DNA of 64,000 nt from Muraenolepis orangiensis (lineage: Eukaryota > Chordata > Actinopteri > Gadiformes > Muraenolepididae), in the NCBI GenBank assembly GCA_027704905.1, contig CM051013.1:11519707-11583706 (forward strand), read 5' to 3'. Position numbers and translations under genes: made by a program. A model generated the notes under the pieces. The model was not told the origin of the DNA and did not search any database. It saw only the letters and a program-made list of their open reading frames with translations. Below are positions 1 to 10,094 of this stretch, one piece after another; positions within the stretch are counted from its first letter, which is position 1; each line of letters begins with the position of its first letter.

Positions 1-1225
1 CTTCCACCGGTGTCCCATCCAGGCTGATGGTGGAGTGGGTTTCCCCCGGTGGCTCCTGAAGTCCACGATGAGCTCCTTGGTCTTGCTGACATTCAGTGCG
101 AGGCTGTTGTCCTCACACCATCGCTTCAGCTGGACCACCTCATCTCTGTACTCCGTCTCATCGCCCTCGCTTATCAAGCTGATGACTGTGGTGTCGTCTG
201 CAAACTTGATAATCCGATTATTGCTGTGCGTGGTCATGTGTGTGCAGCAAGTACAGCCGGGGACTGAGGCAGCAGCCTTTGGGTGCTGGGTTTGGGTGGG
301 GTTGAGGACCAGAGTGGATGAGATGTTGTTCCCAATCTTCACCACTTGAGGCCTGCACGTCAGGAAGTCCATAATCCAGTTACAGATGGGGGCGCCCAAA
401 CCTAGGTCCCTCAGTTTCAGGACCAACTTTGAGGGAACGATGGTGTTGAACGCCGAACTGTAGTCAATGAACAGCAGTCTGACGTAGGTGTCCCTCCTGT
501 CTAGGTGCTGCAGGGCCGTGTGTAGTGCCAGAGAAATGGCGTCGTCTACAGACCTGTTTGGTCTGCATGCAAACTGGAGTGGGTCTAGGGACTCAGGGAT
601 GGACAAGTTTATATGTGACATTACCAGTGCCTGAAGTTTCTCCAGGCACTTCATGGCTATGGCCACTGGAAGATAATCATTGAGGCATGTTACCGTGGTC
701 TTTTTGGGTAATGGCACAATGGTTGTCGCTTTGAAGCACGCTGGGACGACAGACTGTTGTAGTGATGCATTGTAGATGTCGGTGAACTCAGGAGCCAGCT
801 GGTCAGTGCATGTCTCGAAGACGCGGGATGGAACTCCGTCTGGGCCGGCTGCCTTCCCTACCTTCACGCTCCTGAAGATTCTGCGAACCTCGGACTCGGA
901 CAGTTGTAGAACGTAGTCCTACACGTGGTCCCTCGTGGTCCCTTTCAAAGCGAGCAAAATACTTTTTTAGCTTGTCTGGTAGGTTAGGGTCGTTGTTGGT
1001 GACTGCCCCTGAGCTCCCCTTGTAGTTGGACCCTCAGACCTTGCCACATATGTCCGGTGTCAGAGCCCCCGAACTGTAATTCCAATTAGTTTTTGTAATC
1101 CAATTTACCCTTCTTGATGGCTTGGAGTTCGTACTTGGCCTTCTTGTGGTGATCGGAGTCGCCTGTTGTGAAAGCAGTACTCCGTTCCTTAAGTTTGTTT
1201 TCCGTATATGACAGCATTCATCCAT
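1..1225 (-). mobile_element. CR1/L2/Rex-like LINE reverse-transcriptase fragment in B1 intron 3
   Basis: The minus strand encodes pieces of a non-LTR reverse transcriptase. The catalytic stretch KFADDTTVISL is read from about 215 down to 183, and the fingers motif VKAGKAAGPDGVP lies near 890-836. Frame is lost in places (for example near 920-1030), so the element is dead. It runs off the left edge. The same element sits in intron 3 of B2, B4 and B5, but there most of the RT is deleted, so this is the fullest copy in the window. Placement in the CR1/L2/Rex group rests on recognising the RT style; the exact clade is uncertain. Confidence 0.8.
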
Positions 1226-1657
1226 GTGTCACGACTCCGTTCCGAATACCACTCCGTGTTTTTTTTCCTGTTGGCCGTGTCATACTGGACTCACCTGTTC
1301 TCAATCACACCCCATTTACCAAGCTGTTTTTAAGCCAAGTGTGTTACTCATTGCTGATTTTCGGAAAGCCTCACGTCTGTATCAAGCTAAGTTTCACGTT
1401 TTGTGTTCTGTTTATTGATCCATCGTGTTGTGACCATCGCCTGGATAACGACCTTGTTTTTGCCTTGCGTTTTTGTACCTCTGCCTCAACCCTCGACAAC
1501 CCATTACTGATCTCTGCTTGCCTTGACCACGTTTTTGGATTTTGCCCTGTCTGTAACTCTGCTTTTGCTCAATCACCTTTTTTTTGTCACTACGGACAAA
1601 TACTTATATTCACACCACATCATCGTGTTTCAATAAAACATGTTTATATTGCTACAG

Positions 1658-3040
1658 GAACAACAGATAAAGACACAGAGTGCCTTCACTGTATTGATGG
1701 AACATTCTCCGATGGAACATCCACGTCTTGCCAGACCCACACAAAGTAAGCCATCATTAGGGTTTATTTATCAAGGAAACTGTGGCAGGTGGGGTGAGGG
1801 GCGGCATGATTCAAGGCCAATATGTGTCAGCCCGCTGCCCATATTAGGACTTCCTCTGTCCGTGTTCCTTTCCTGAAAGTGAAGTTCTTGGAGACTTGTG
1901 AGGGTTGAAATGCACCTTTGACTTCTGGTGACGAGTTGTTCTCTTACCTACCTTTGTTGAACCCAGTATTATAAGTCGCTTTGGATAAAAGCGTCTGCTA
2001 AATGACTGTAATGTAATGTAATGTGATGTACCTCGCTGAAAGTCCCACTCTGGTCCGTAAGAGAACCTGCCTCCGTCTGCCTCCGCTAATAATCCTAAAC
2101 ATTTCCCCAGGATTACAAACTCATTCCCCTTGAACATTGACCTTTTCCCCCCTGCTGTGTTCATAAACCTTCCGTTCAAAGTTAATTTCTTTGGTTCCCT
2201 ATTGGTATTCACTATTCGTGCACCGAGCCAATTTACTAGCCTGCCCCTATGATAGCATATATACTACACTACCCTGAAAATAAACTTTAATGTGGTTGTC
2301 CTAATTTCAGATGTGACTCTGTGGAACTGGAACTGATAAAACCAGGAAGTGATTCAACAGATTCTGAATGTGGAAAACCCGGTCAACACACAGGAATACT
2401 AGTAGTAATAGTATTAGTAGTAGTAGTAGCCGCAATAGTAGCAATAGTAACCGCTGCTGTTATTTGGAGATATAAAAAAAGAGGTAAGCGTTACATTAAC
2501 CTGTAACATGTATCATGGTTATGTTGAATTGCGACAATGTTGTGCTCACATGTTACTGTGTTGTTTGCCCCGATATAGAAACATCAACATCAACATCAAC
2601 CTACTGAGATAAGCGGTAAACTCTTCCATCTCTTTCACTTCATCAATGTGTAACTGAAATATGTCAAATATAATTCATTTAGACCAAGCAGCTATAACTG
2701 AGTATACATAGATAGATATAGATAGATATAGATATAACTCAGTTTGAATGTAATGATATGATATGATATGAAACATATATATAGTGTGGAGTGTGTGTGG
2801 CTGGTTGAAGCAGCCTCACCTGGCCTGAATTGGACTGAAGTCCAACTCAGGCCAGATGAGGCTGCTTAAACCAGCCACCAACCACACACACTCCACAATA
2901 TATAAATCGATCTATATATACACACCACTGTTTTATTCTATTGGTAGCTGTCTGGGTGTCTGTGCGGGTCTGGTTGTGTTTCTCTAGTTGTACCTGGTTT
3001 TGGTCTGGGTGTGTCTCTGTTTTTTTCTGGTGTGTTTATA

Positions 3041-3111
<71 letters not shown>

Positions 3112-3273
3112 GTCTTCACCCGAGAATAACCAGCAGCAGAGCTCCACCACTGGGCTTCAGTCTTCAGAGTGTTGCTGCCTGTGGAGGCTGGATGTCCTGA
3201 CTCTCTTCGATCTTCTCTTCCAGTTGGTTCTAAACCAACGACAACGAGAAAGCAAACTTTCTTAAAACTCTAA
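1658..3273 (+). CDS. tnfrsf14-like: B1: HVEM-like TNF receptor, membrane form (partial, exons 4-6)
   Basis: Three exons are visible: 1658-1745, 2311-2483 and 3224-3273 (stop TAA 3271-3273). Exons 1-3 lie left of the window. Exon 4 supplies the CRD3/CRD4 border (DTECLHC, sequence then SCQTHTK). Exon 5 completes CRD4 (PGSDSTDSEC) and encodes a transmembrane helix rich in Val/Ile/Ala followed by WRYKKR, a typical stop-transfer. The last exon adds a short tail ending KQTFLKL. Phases 2 and 1 match across the junctions. In family terms this is a type I receptor of the HVEM kind, but the tail of about 20 residues has no PxQxT/S TRAF site and no death domain. It is the only B copy here with a membrane anchor. 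A second acceptor at 3283 would give another short tail. Confidence 0.75.
1971..2035 (+). repeat. Fish L2-tail/SINE-like repeat with ATGTA tail
   Basis: The stretch reads AAGTCGCTTTGGATAAAAG, then GCGTCTGCTAAATGACTG and a TAATG microsatellite tail. This is a very common 3' end of fish L2-mobilised short elements. Homologous copies lie in intron 4 of B2 (22016-22070) and B4 (48500-48555). A separate, related insertion sits near A1 at 13864-13953. Confidence 0.65.
2775..2905. repeat. Long inverted repeat (MITE-like) in B1 intron 5
   Basis: The left arm GTGGAGTGTGTGTGGCTGG... and the right arm ...CCAACCACACACACTCCAC are near-perfect inverted copies of about 55 bp. They meet at a short centre around GGACTGAAGTCC. 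TATATA lies on both sides. Only the right arm, beside an unrelated stretch, is present in the corresponding introns of B2 (22790-22870) and B4 (49275-49350). An inverted version lies at the B3/B4 junction. Confidence 0.65.
3042..3109 (+). repeat. (TG)n microsatellite
   Basis: An uninterrupted run of about 33 TG units lies in B1 intron 5. The same intron in B2 and B4 has only short TG runs, so the tract expanded after copies separated or contracted in the others. Confidence 0.95.
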
Positions 3274-3300
3274 CTCTTCCAGAAACTGGAAGAGTTAGAG
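3268..3300 (+). other. Perfect 14-bp hairpin over the B1 stop codon
   Basis: CTCTAACTCTTCCA and TGGAAGAGTTAGAG are exact reverse complements separated by GAAAC. The stop codon TAA (3271-3273) lies in the left arm. B4 at 49603-49630 has the right-arm sequence but not the left arm, so the left arm was created in B1 by a templated inverted insertion. Confidence 0.8.
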
Positions 3301-3904
3301 TGAGCTGTTTCACATACAAAAATATACACATGCAATGAGGGACAAATGTTTAAAAAAAACTTAGTTAGCCAAAGGCTAGTTTTCATCATACAATAATTTG
3401 TATAATACAATAATATAATAGTTTGAAAAACGCAAAATAAATCAATAGTGGAGGATTCAGGTACAGTAGGAGTCATGTTAAAAAAAAGGTTAAAAGAACA
3501 CCAAATTAATTAATGTATATCACAATGTGTTTGTTCATATAGAAAATAAGTATAGTAATAGTATATAAGTATTGAAGCCTAATTGATTTACCGTATTGAC
3601 CCGAATATAAGACGACCCAGATTATAAGACGAGCCCTCTTTTTCAAGACTCATTTTTGGAGAAAAAAAACTTTGAAGACCAAATATTTTTTTTACTAACA
3701 AAATAATTTTATTTGAAAATAATGATAACACACATCACACATTGTGTTCAAATTTGCCTAACTTGGCAAACAAAAACAAAACAGGCTAGATAGATTGCAA
3801 TGAATGAAACTGTCAGAACATCAGTCTATTGGTCACATCACGTCTTCTCATTCAGCTTGTCTTCTACATCGCTGGGTTGTTCCTCTCACTCCCGCTATCG
3901 TCAC

Positions 3905-4348
3905 TCACGGTGTCTGCTTCCCCGTCTCCTCCCACATCACGTCATCCTCCCACATCACGTCATCCTCGCTGCCATCCATGGCATTTGATACGCAGCATTT
4001 CTTAAACCCATTAATGATGCTTTCTGGGGAAACGTCAGCCCATGCTTGCAAGATCCATTCACAGAGCAAACGTACTGCAGGCTTTTGGATTTTTCCAGAC
4101 GGTGTCAGTGCGTGATGACCAGCCAGGAGCCACTCTGTGGATCTCTTGCGCAGATTGCGCAGCTGGCTTGTCATTCCGCCCGGCATGATCACTAGGTCAC
4201 CATTCAACTCTTTCACTTGCTGTTTGACTGGCTCAGTCAAGTGTCCACGGAAAGCATCCAGAATCAACATATTCCTCTTCTTTCTGAGTCCCCCACGCCG
4301 TCTGCCCCACACAACCTTGAGCCAGTCCACCACAAGCTCCGTCTCCAT
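3905..4348 (-). pseudogene. Pogo/Tigger-like DDE transposase fragment
   Basis: About 147 residues on the minus strand carry features of the DDE_1 catalytic region: LILDAFRGHLTEPVK (containing the second catalytic Asp), IPGGMTSQL-like IMPGGMTSQL, then EWLLAGHHALTP, the conserved KKCCVSNA and an acidic EDD. The N-terminal DNA-binding domain and first catalytic Asp are absent here; the copy at 29624-30154 keeps part of that region. MTSQLRNL in place of the usual MTSQLQPLDV is a small internal deletion that removes part of the core. The product cannot be active. Confidence 0.75.
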
Positions 4349-5082
4349 CCAGCCCTTTGCCTGGGAACGTACGATAACGCCAGCTGGCTGCCTCTTTAGG
4401 TACAGTCACTGCCTCTTTAGGTACAGTCTTGCGTTTTAAAACCACGTACCGGGGGAAGTTTTGTCCCATCTGCGAGGCGCGTTAACGTGACAGTTACTCG
4501 GCTCATCTCGTTTCCAGTAGACTTTACAATCACTGATTTGTCGCCTTTCTTATGCACAGTGACAGATGTTGGCATGTCAAAATATACTAATATACACAGT
4601 ATAGTATAATCAGTGGCGGCTGGCCCATAGGGGGCGATGGGGCGCCGCCCCCCCTAAACCACACGCACAAACAAAATATAAAAAGAAATATATATATATA
4701 TATATATATATAAATTGTCAATATGTGTGTGTTTAAAATATGGAATGCACCCAGAAATATGTGTAAAATATGATTTTAAAATAATTTGCGCAACAGAATA
4801 TGCTTTTCCTAGTACACATATGCCTAGTACACTGCAGCCTTAAGGGCGCATTTGTATGACGATGCTGCTGGGGCGCTTTTCAAATCGCCCCACGGAGGCG
4901 GGTCTCTGTAGCAGTTTAGCCAATTGCTGATTCAAGATATAAACGAGTGATATAAAATGTAGCCAATCAGCGTCCTCAAAACGTCTTCCGTGGGGCGCTT
5001 TTCAAATCGCCCCACGGAAGACGTAATTTGTGTGCGTCACAGTGTACTACTAGGAAAAGCATATTATGCTCTGTCTCTGCGG

Positions 5083-5107
5083 GCACACACGCACACACAC
5101 ACAGACG

Positions 5108-5173
<66 letters not shown>
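5083..5173 (+). repeat. (CA)n microsatellite
   Basis: The tract has interrupted CA units followed by about 30 perfect units. It lies inside the hAT-like element. The homologous tract in the second copy is at 28610-28816 and is much longer. Apparent reading frames of alternating His/Thr or Cys/Val come only from this tract. Confidence 0.95.
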
Positions 5174-5179
<6 letters not shown>

Positions 5180-5230
5180 TACGCAAATATATATACGATA
5201 TATATATATTTTTGTTGAGTGATTGATAGA

Positions 5231-5255
5231 GTTTTCGTGAGTGATTTAAACAAGC

Positions 5256-5309
<54 letters not shown>

Positions 5310-5949
5310 TGTGCGAACTATACCACGGTCTCCGGGGGAGCCGGGATTTTTTTTTTTTTTGCGGGGGGGGGTAAATGCTGATCCGTGCATTAATAGCAAC
5401 AGCACAGACACAGGCCTATTATAAAGAGAACATCTGTTGCACACGGGGTGGTGCCACAGGTCTACATTTACATGAAACGTCCCGATGGATCATGTTCATG
5501 TCAACAGATTTCCCGAGCATGTATGGGCTACGCAAACTTCAATCAACTTGATAATAAATAATCCACGGACCACCAATGTAACGTTTGACTGTTTAATTAA
5601 ATCAACTTAAAATGACTCATAAACAGGCTACATTGTTTCACATGGGCTATAGCCTATTATGGCTGTAGCCTACACAGAGCCGAACACACACGATAAGAGC
5701 AGCCAGTGGGTGGAACTGCGGGCAGCGTGCAAGCAGGCGACACTTTTTTCATGAATCATAAACTCTAAATATAATTTTATTTCACTTATTTTACACCTTT
5801 GAAAAAAAAATGCCCAAAATGGAATTTATTTGGTCATCATATCAGTATTTTAGAGAGCTCCCCCCAAATTTCACAAACCATGTTCCCAGGGGAGCTCATG
5901 TCAACACTAGGGGAGCTATAGCTCCCCCTGCTCCCCTCCAGTTCGCACC

Positions 5950-5991
<42 letters not shown>

Positions 5992-6011
5992 GCTTGTTTA
6001 AATCACTCACC
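5231..6011. repeat. Interrupted TA palindrome with arms GTGAGTGATTTAAACAAGCA
   Basis: The left arm (about 5237-5260) continues into (TA)n. The matching inverted arm TGCTTGTTTAAATCACTCAC lies at about 5991-6010 after another (TA)n. A separate element (5307-5952) has landed in the middle of the TA run. In the second genomic copy a pogo element sits in the same TA run (28976-30401). Confidence 0.75.
5307..5952. mobile_element. Small non-autonomous hAT-like element in a TA tract
   Basis: The ends are CAGTGTGCGAACT and AGTTCGCACCCTG, imperfect inverted repeats starting with the CAG typical of hAT elements. TA repeats on both sides hide any target duplication. No coding capacity is visible. It is absent from the homologous TA run in the B2-A2 interval. 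Confidence 0.6.
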
Positions 6012-6646
6012 AAACTCACCTGTTCAGAGCTGCTTTGAATGTGTTTTGGTGTTATTGTTAACTTGTTGTTTCCTCTTAAATGTGTTTATGTATCCATGTA
6101 CCAAATAAAGTCTAAAAGAATAGACTGAAGTTCTGTTGAGCTGGCCTTGCGTGGCCATGATGAAAGTGATGGACAGAAGGGCGACACAAAAAGTAATTGT
6201 ATATAATGTAATTAACAATATGTAATTGTAAATAAAAAAAATGGTATAGCCCCCCCTGGTGAAAAATGCACCAGCCGCCACTGAGTATAATATAATATAG
6301 TATAGTATAATACACAGGCGTTTTTCTTTTTTCAAGTTGGTCGCTGTGTCTCTCCATTTCTTTCTCTCCAGGCAACTGTTGCTATGTACTGTTACTTTAA
6401 GACTTTGAGTTACTTTAAGTGTCGCGCGGTGTCTCGGAACACTCGTTTGGCGCGATCTGTTGTTGTGCAATTACATGTGCAATTACGGTACATCGAAAAG
6501 TCTAAACCCCGATTATAAGACGACCCATCTTTTTCAGATTTTTTTCTAGGAAAAAAACCCGTCTTATATTCGGGTCAATACGGTAGTTTGTATTGTGTCC
6601 GTCATGTCTGATAGTATGTGTAAAGTATGTCTCCTGCGCAATTAAT

Positions 6647-7035
6647 CACTGCAGTGTCTTTGAAGGGTGGGTCGAGAGGGAGGGGGTCACTGCAGTGTCT
6701 TTGAAGGGTGGGTCAAAAGGGTGGGGGTCACTGCAGTGTCTTTGAAGGGTGGGTCGAGAGGGAGGGGGTCACTGCAGTGTCTTTGAAGGGTGGGTCAAAA
6801 GGGTGGGGGTCACTGCAGTGGCTTTGAAGGGTGAGTCGAGAGGGAGGGGGTCACTGCAGTGGCGTAGAAGGGTGAGTCGAGAGAGAGGGGGTCACTGCAG
6901 TGTCTTTGAAGGGTGAGTCGAGAGGGAGGGGGGTCACTGCAGTGTCTTTGAAGGGTGAGTCGAGAGAGAGGGGGTTGTGAATACCAACCTTACTTTTTTT
7001 TGGAGGTTGCGGCTCTAAAAGGTTGAGAACCACTG
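6647..7035. repeat. 41-bp minisatellite (8 units) beside a hAT end
   Basis: CACTGCAGTG recurs at 6647, 6688, 6729, 6770, 6811, 6852, 6893 and 6935, mostly every 41 bp. Each unit carries TTTGAAGGGTG and a GAGAGGGAGGGGG run. The block ends in GGTTGAGAACCACTG, a well-known hAT terminal sequence, so the array probably grew inside a non-autonomous hAT element. The homologous array near A2 has ten units. Confidence 0.8.
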
Positions 7036-7700
7036 AACTATGCAGCGGTGCATCTCAGACCTTTGGCAAGATGTAATGCTAATTTAAAAGTTGACACTGC
7101 TTTTAAGTGGATTGTTTCATGCAAGTAATATTACCATTGAGACCTCAGAGTACACCAGATAGACACATACATATAGGCACATATAGTTGTTAATATCTTT
7201 CTAACAGAAAGATCGTTTTTGATTTGTTTCTAGGCTGGTAAATAGCCTATTGTAAAATACACATAGTTTACATTTGATAAATAAATACATACAATTTCCA
7301 CAAATCAGACCTAGATGTAAATATCAAACAGGGACTCTTATGTTGGTCTTTTTGTATTATGTGTCTTTTGAATTCACCCTTTATTTTACTACCTTTAATA
7401 GTGTAAGAAATGCTCAACAGAAACCTTGTGAACTTACACTATCGTATGTACATTATTTTAAGCCTACATTTGTGTTGTTGTTGATCTAAGCAGTTTATCA
7501 ACATGTACAAAACAATGTTCCATTTACTTCAGTCTTGATAGCGAATACTCACTATGTTCACTTGTTATTTAGTTGGACATGATGTTGAAAAGTTGATCCA
7601 TCAGACGAGGTTGGTGTAAGGTTCACTTCGGCTCAGACGTCCCCAGTGTCATATGGGCTGCAGGCTTTGGGACGTATTCATGATTCAGACAGTCGGTGCA
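7036..7700. other. Unique-looking spacer upstream of A1
   Basis: No gene is seen. The segment ending GTTGGTGTAAGG at about 7620 recurs at 23740, 32123 and 50903 and marks a boundary at which different insertions begin in different units. Confidence 0.5.
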
Positions 7701-7701
7701 G

Positions 7702-7714
7702 TGCCCTCTGCTGG
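7702..7714 (-). promoter_or_regulatory. CTCF-like motif upstream of A1
   Basis: On the minus strand the sequence reads CCAGCAGAGGGCA followed by CTGCAC. It fits the vertebrate CTCF core CCASYAGRKGGCR at every position. An identical site lies at 32207-32219 upstream of A2. A3 has lost the region. Occupancy is not shown by sequence. Confidence 0.5.
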
Positions 7715-7869
7715 CAAAACAAGTAACTGCACGCTTGGTTTCCGCTTTGATGTGACGCAGTAAACATTTCGAAGCTCGAGTTGTTTGTAGTAGTCTCCCA
7801 AATCGGATCATATCTAAAGGATATATCTCGGTTCTGCTGAGTAGTTTACTCGAAGATATTTTTTGACTT

Positions 7870-8607
<738 letters not shown>

Positions 8608-8942
8608 TGCCGAACGGTGTTGGAGCAGACGAGTCCCTGTGTTCCCTAGCAAGACATTAATTTTAGATATGGATCCGAGTGATGCAATAGATCAGGCGGT
8701 GTTATAACAGTGTGTGTGTGTGTGTGTGTGGGGTGGTGGGGTGTTGGGGGGGGGGGGGGTCGGACTGCAACAACTGGTTGCTTAGCGCCAGGAGGTGACC
8801 TCTACCTATGGTTTACATATTTATTGTACATATTTAATATGATAGTCATGTCCATTTTTGTCTACCAAAGGTGTGTGTCGTACTTACCCTATAAATGAAT
8901 CGTCAATTGTGGATATAACTACATACCCCTGCTCACTACCTG

Positions 8943-9064
<122 letters not shown>

Positions 9065-9181
9065 ATCTGGTATATGACCCCTGCTCACTACCTGTTTATA
9101 CTTGTATACTTACCTTTATATATATATGTATTACCATGCACTTACTACTGCAACAGCAATTTGCCCTTTCCCGTGAAGCCT

Positions 9182-9345
9182 CATCATGTTCCTGGGGACG
9201 GGGACTCGACTGGAAACTCGACCAATCATGTTCCTGGGGGCGGGCACTCGACTGGAAACACGACCAATCATGTTCCTGGGGGCGGGAACTCGGCTGGAAA
9301 CACGACCAATCATGTTCCTGGGGGCGGGGACTCGACTGAAGACAA
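9182..9345 (+). promoter_or_regulatory. A1 candidate promoter: 42-bp tandem array of CCAAT and GC boxes
   Basis: Four units of 42 bp. Three contain GACCAATCA, a full NF-Y consensus, starting with CCAAT at 9222, 9264 and 9306. All four carry a GC box-like GGGGRCGGG core. About 50 bp downstream AGTACG/GTAAGT (junction at about 9400) looks like a splice donor, which suggests a non-coding first exon between array and donor. The A2 copy has five units; A3 has none. Promoter function is inferred. Confidence 0.5.
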
Positions 9346-9401
9346 CGAATATGTTACTGGGAATGACTTAACTGTTGCTTCTTCCTAAAGTACAGTACGG
9401 T

Positions 9402-10094
9402 AAGTTAAGCGCTCTCCAGTTTAAGTCAACAATAATATGCTCGTCAATATATTAAAAAAAAGTTTAAAAAATAAATAAAGTCATTTGTTTATAAGTTAAG
9501 CATGTATTTTTAACTATAACGTGTATTAACAATGGTGTTAAATGTATGTTTTCGCTTTTCCGCTGGTTAGTTAAAGAAACGGGTTTCAACATTCTGGCTC
9601 CTGTGAAGTGGTCTTTACATGTCTTTGAAAAGTTGTTGAATTAAGTGTAGGCCTATTTTGATTTAGTTCACCGAGCTGTAACGTTGTCGTGGATGGCAGT
9701 TTAAAGGCTTTTAAATATGGTGCTACGGGTTATACTTTTTTCAGACTCATTACGTCTCAGGCACCACAATATGGTCGGTTATAAATAAAACAATATCTGA
9801 AAAAAAACATTTCTTAATCCATAATACTGACATTTGTCGAGTGGACCCAAATGCACCACAGAGACAGAGACTGGAGAGACAGAGAAACGTTCCGCCGCTA
9901 GGGGTCAGTAGTGGCCTGCGTTACAGACCTAGGCCTGTACATGTATTACTATTTCATAAATGTGGTTTTGATTCGTCTTGTAATTTGTCAATTGTTGAAT
10001 CAGTCATATTCCTTAATAATGGCTGCACACATGACACTTAGTAAAGCTTTTACATTTATTAACTGCTGTATTTATTTTTGTCTCCCAAAACGGC
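9402..10094 (+). other. Candidate first intron of A1
   Basis: From the donor at about 9400 to the first coding exon there is no other gene. Its first 300 bp are clearly related to the stretch after the TACTA arrays in front of B genes (14828 onward), showing that A and B flanks share ancestry. A pyrimidine tract TTTATTTTTGTCTCCC lies just before the start codon. Confidence 0.45.

Larger units (their letters stand above)
4611..6283. mobile_element. hAT-like element nested in the pogo element, 8-bp target duplication
   Basis: The ends are CAGTGGCGGCTGG and the inverted CCAGCCGCCACTG. They are flanked by a perfect 8-bp direct repeat AGTATAAT (4603-4610 and 6284-6291), the length made by hAT transposases. 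No intact transposase is visible. Inside are a duplicated segment around GGGGCGCTTTTCAAATCGCC (4872 and 4993), a CA tract, a long TA palindrome and a further nested element. Confidence 0.8.
3591..6583. mobile_element. Pogo/Tigger-like DNA transposon with nested insertions
   Basis: The element begins CCGTATTGACCCGAATATAA and ends with the inverted form TTATATTCGGGTCAATACGG. Both ends abut TA, the usual Tc1/mariner-superfamily target. About 1.67 kb of the interior (4611-6283) is a later hAT-like insertion. A minus-strand transposase fragment lies at 3905-4348. The part between 3274 and 3590, before the element, holds the B1 3' region with an AATAAA at 3436-3441 and nothing else I can identify. 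Confidence 0.8.

Noticed and set aside
1168..1749. 193-codon frame covering B1 exon 4 and the preceding intron (similar at 21394-21678 and 47891-48166)
   Set aside because: Only the last 88 nt match the receptor; the rest is repeat-derived intron, and the acceptor at 1657 is good.
3905..4348. A domesticated pogo-derived gene
   Set aside because: The catalytic core is deleted, the frame is short, and the second copy is frameshifted; there is no sign of preserved function.
9131..9388. Repeat peptides such as [13 protein letters not shown] or HVPGGG on both strands at the A1 array
   Set aside because: The unit is 42 bp, a multiple of three, so any open frame repeats. The CCAAT and GC boxes explain the unit better than coding.
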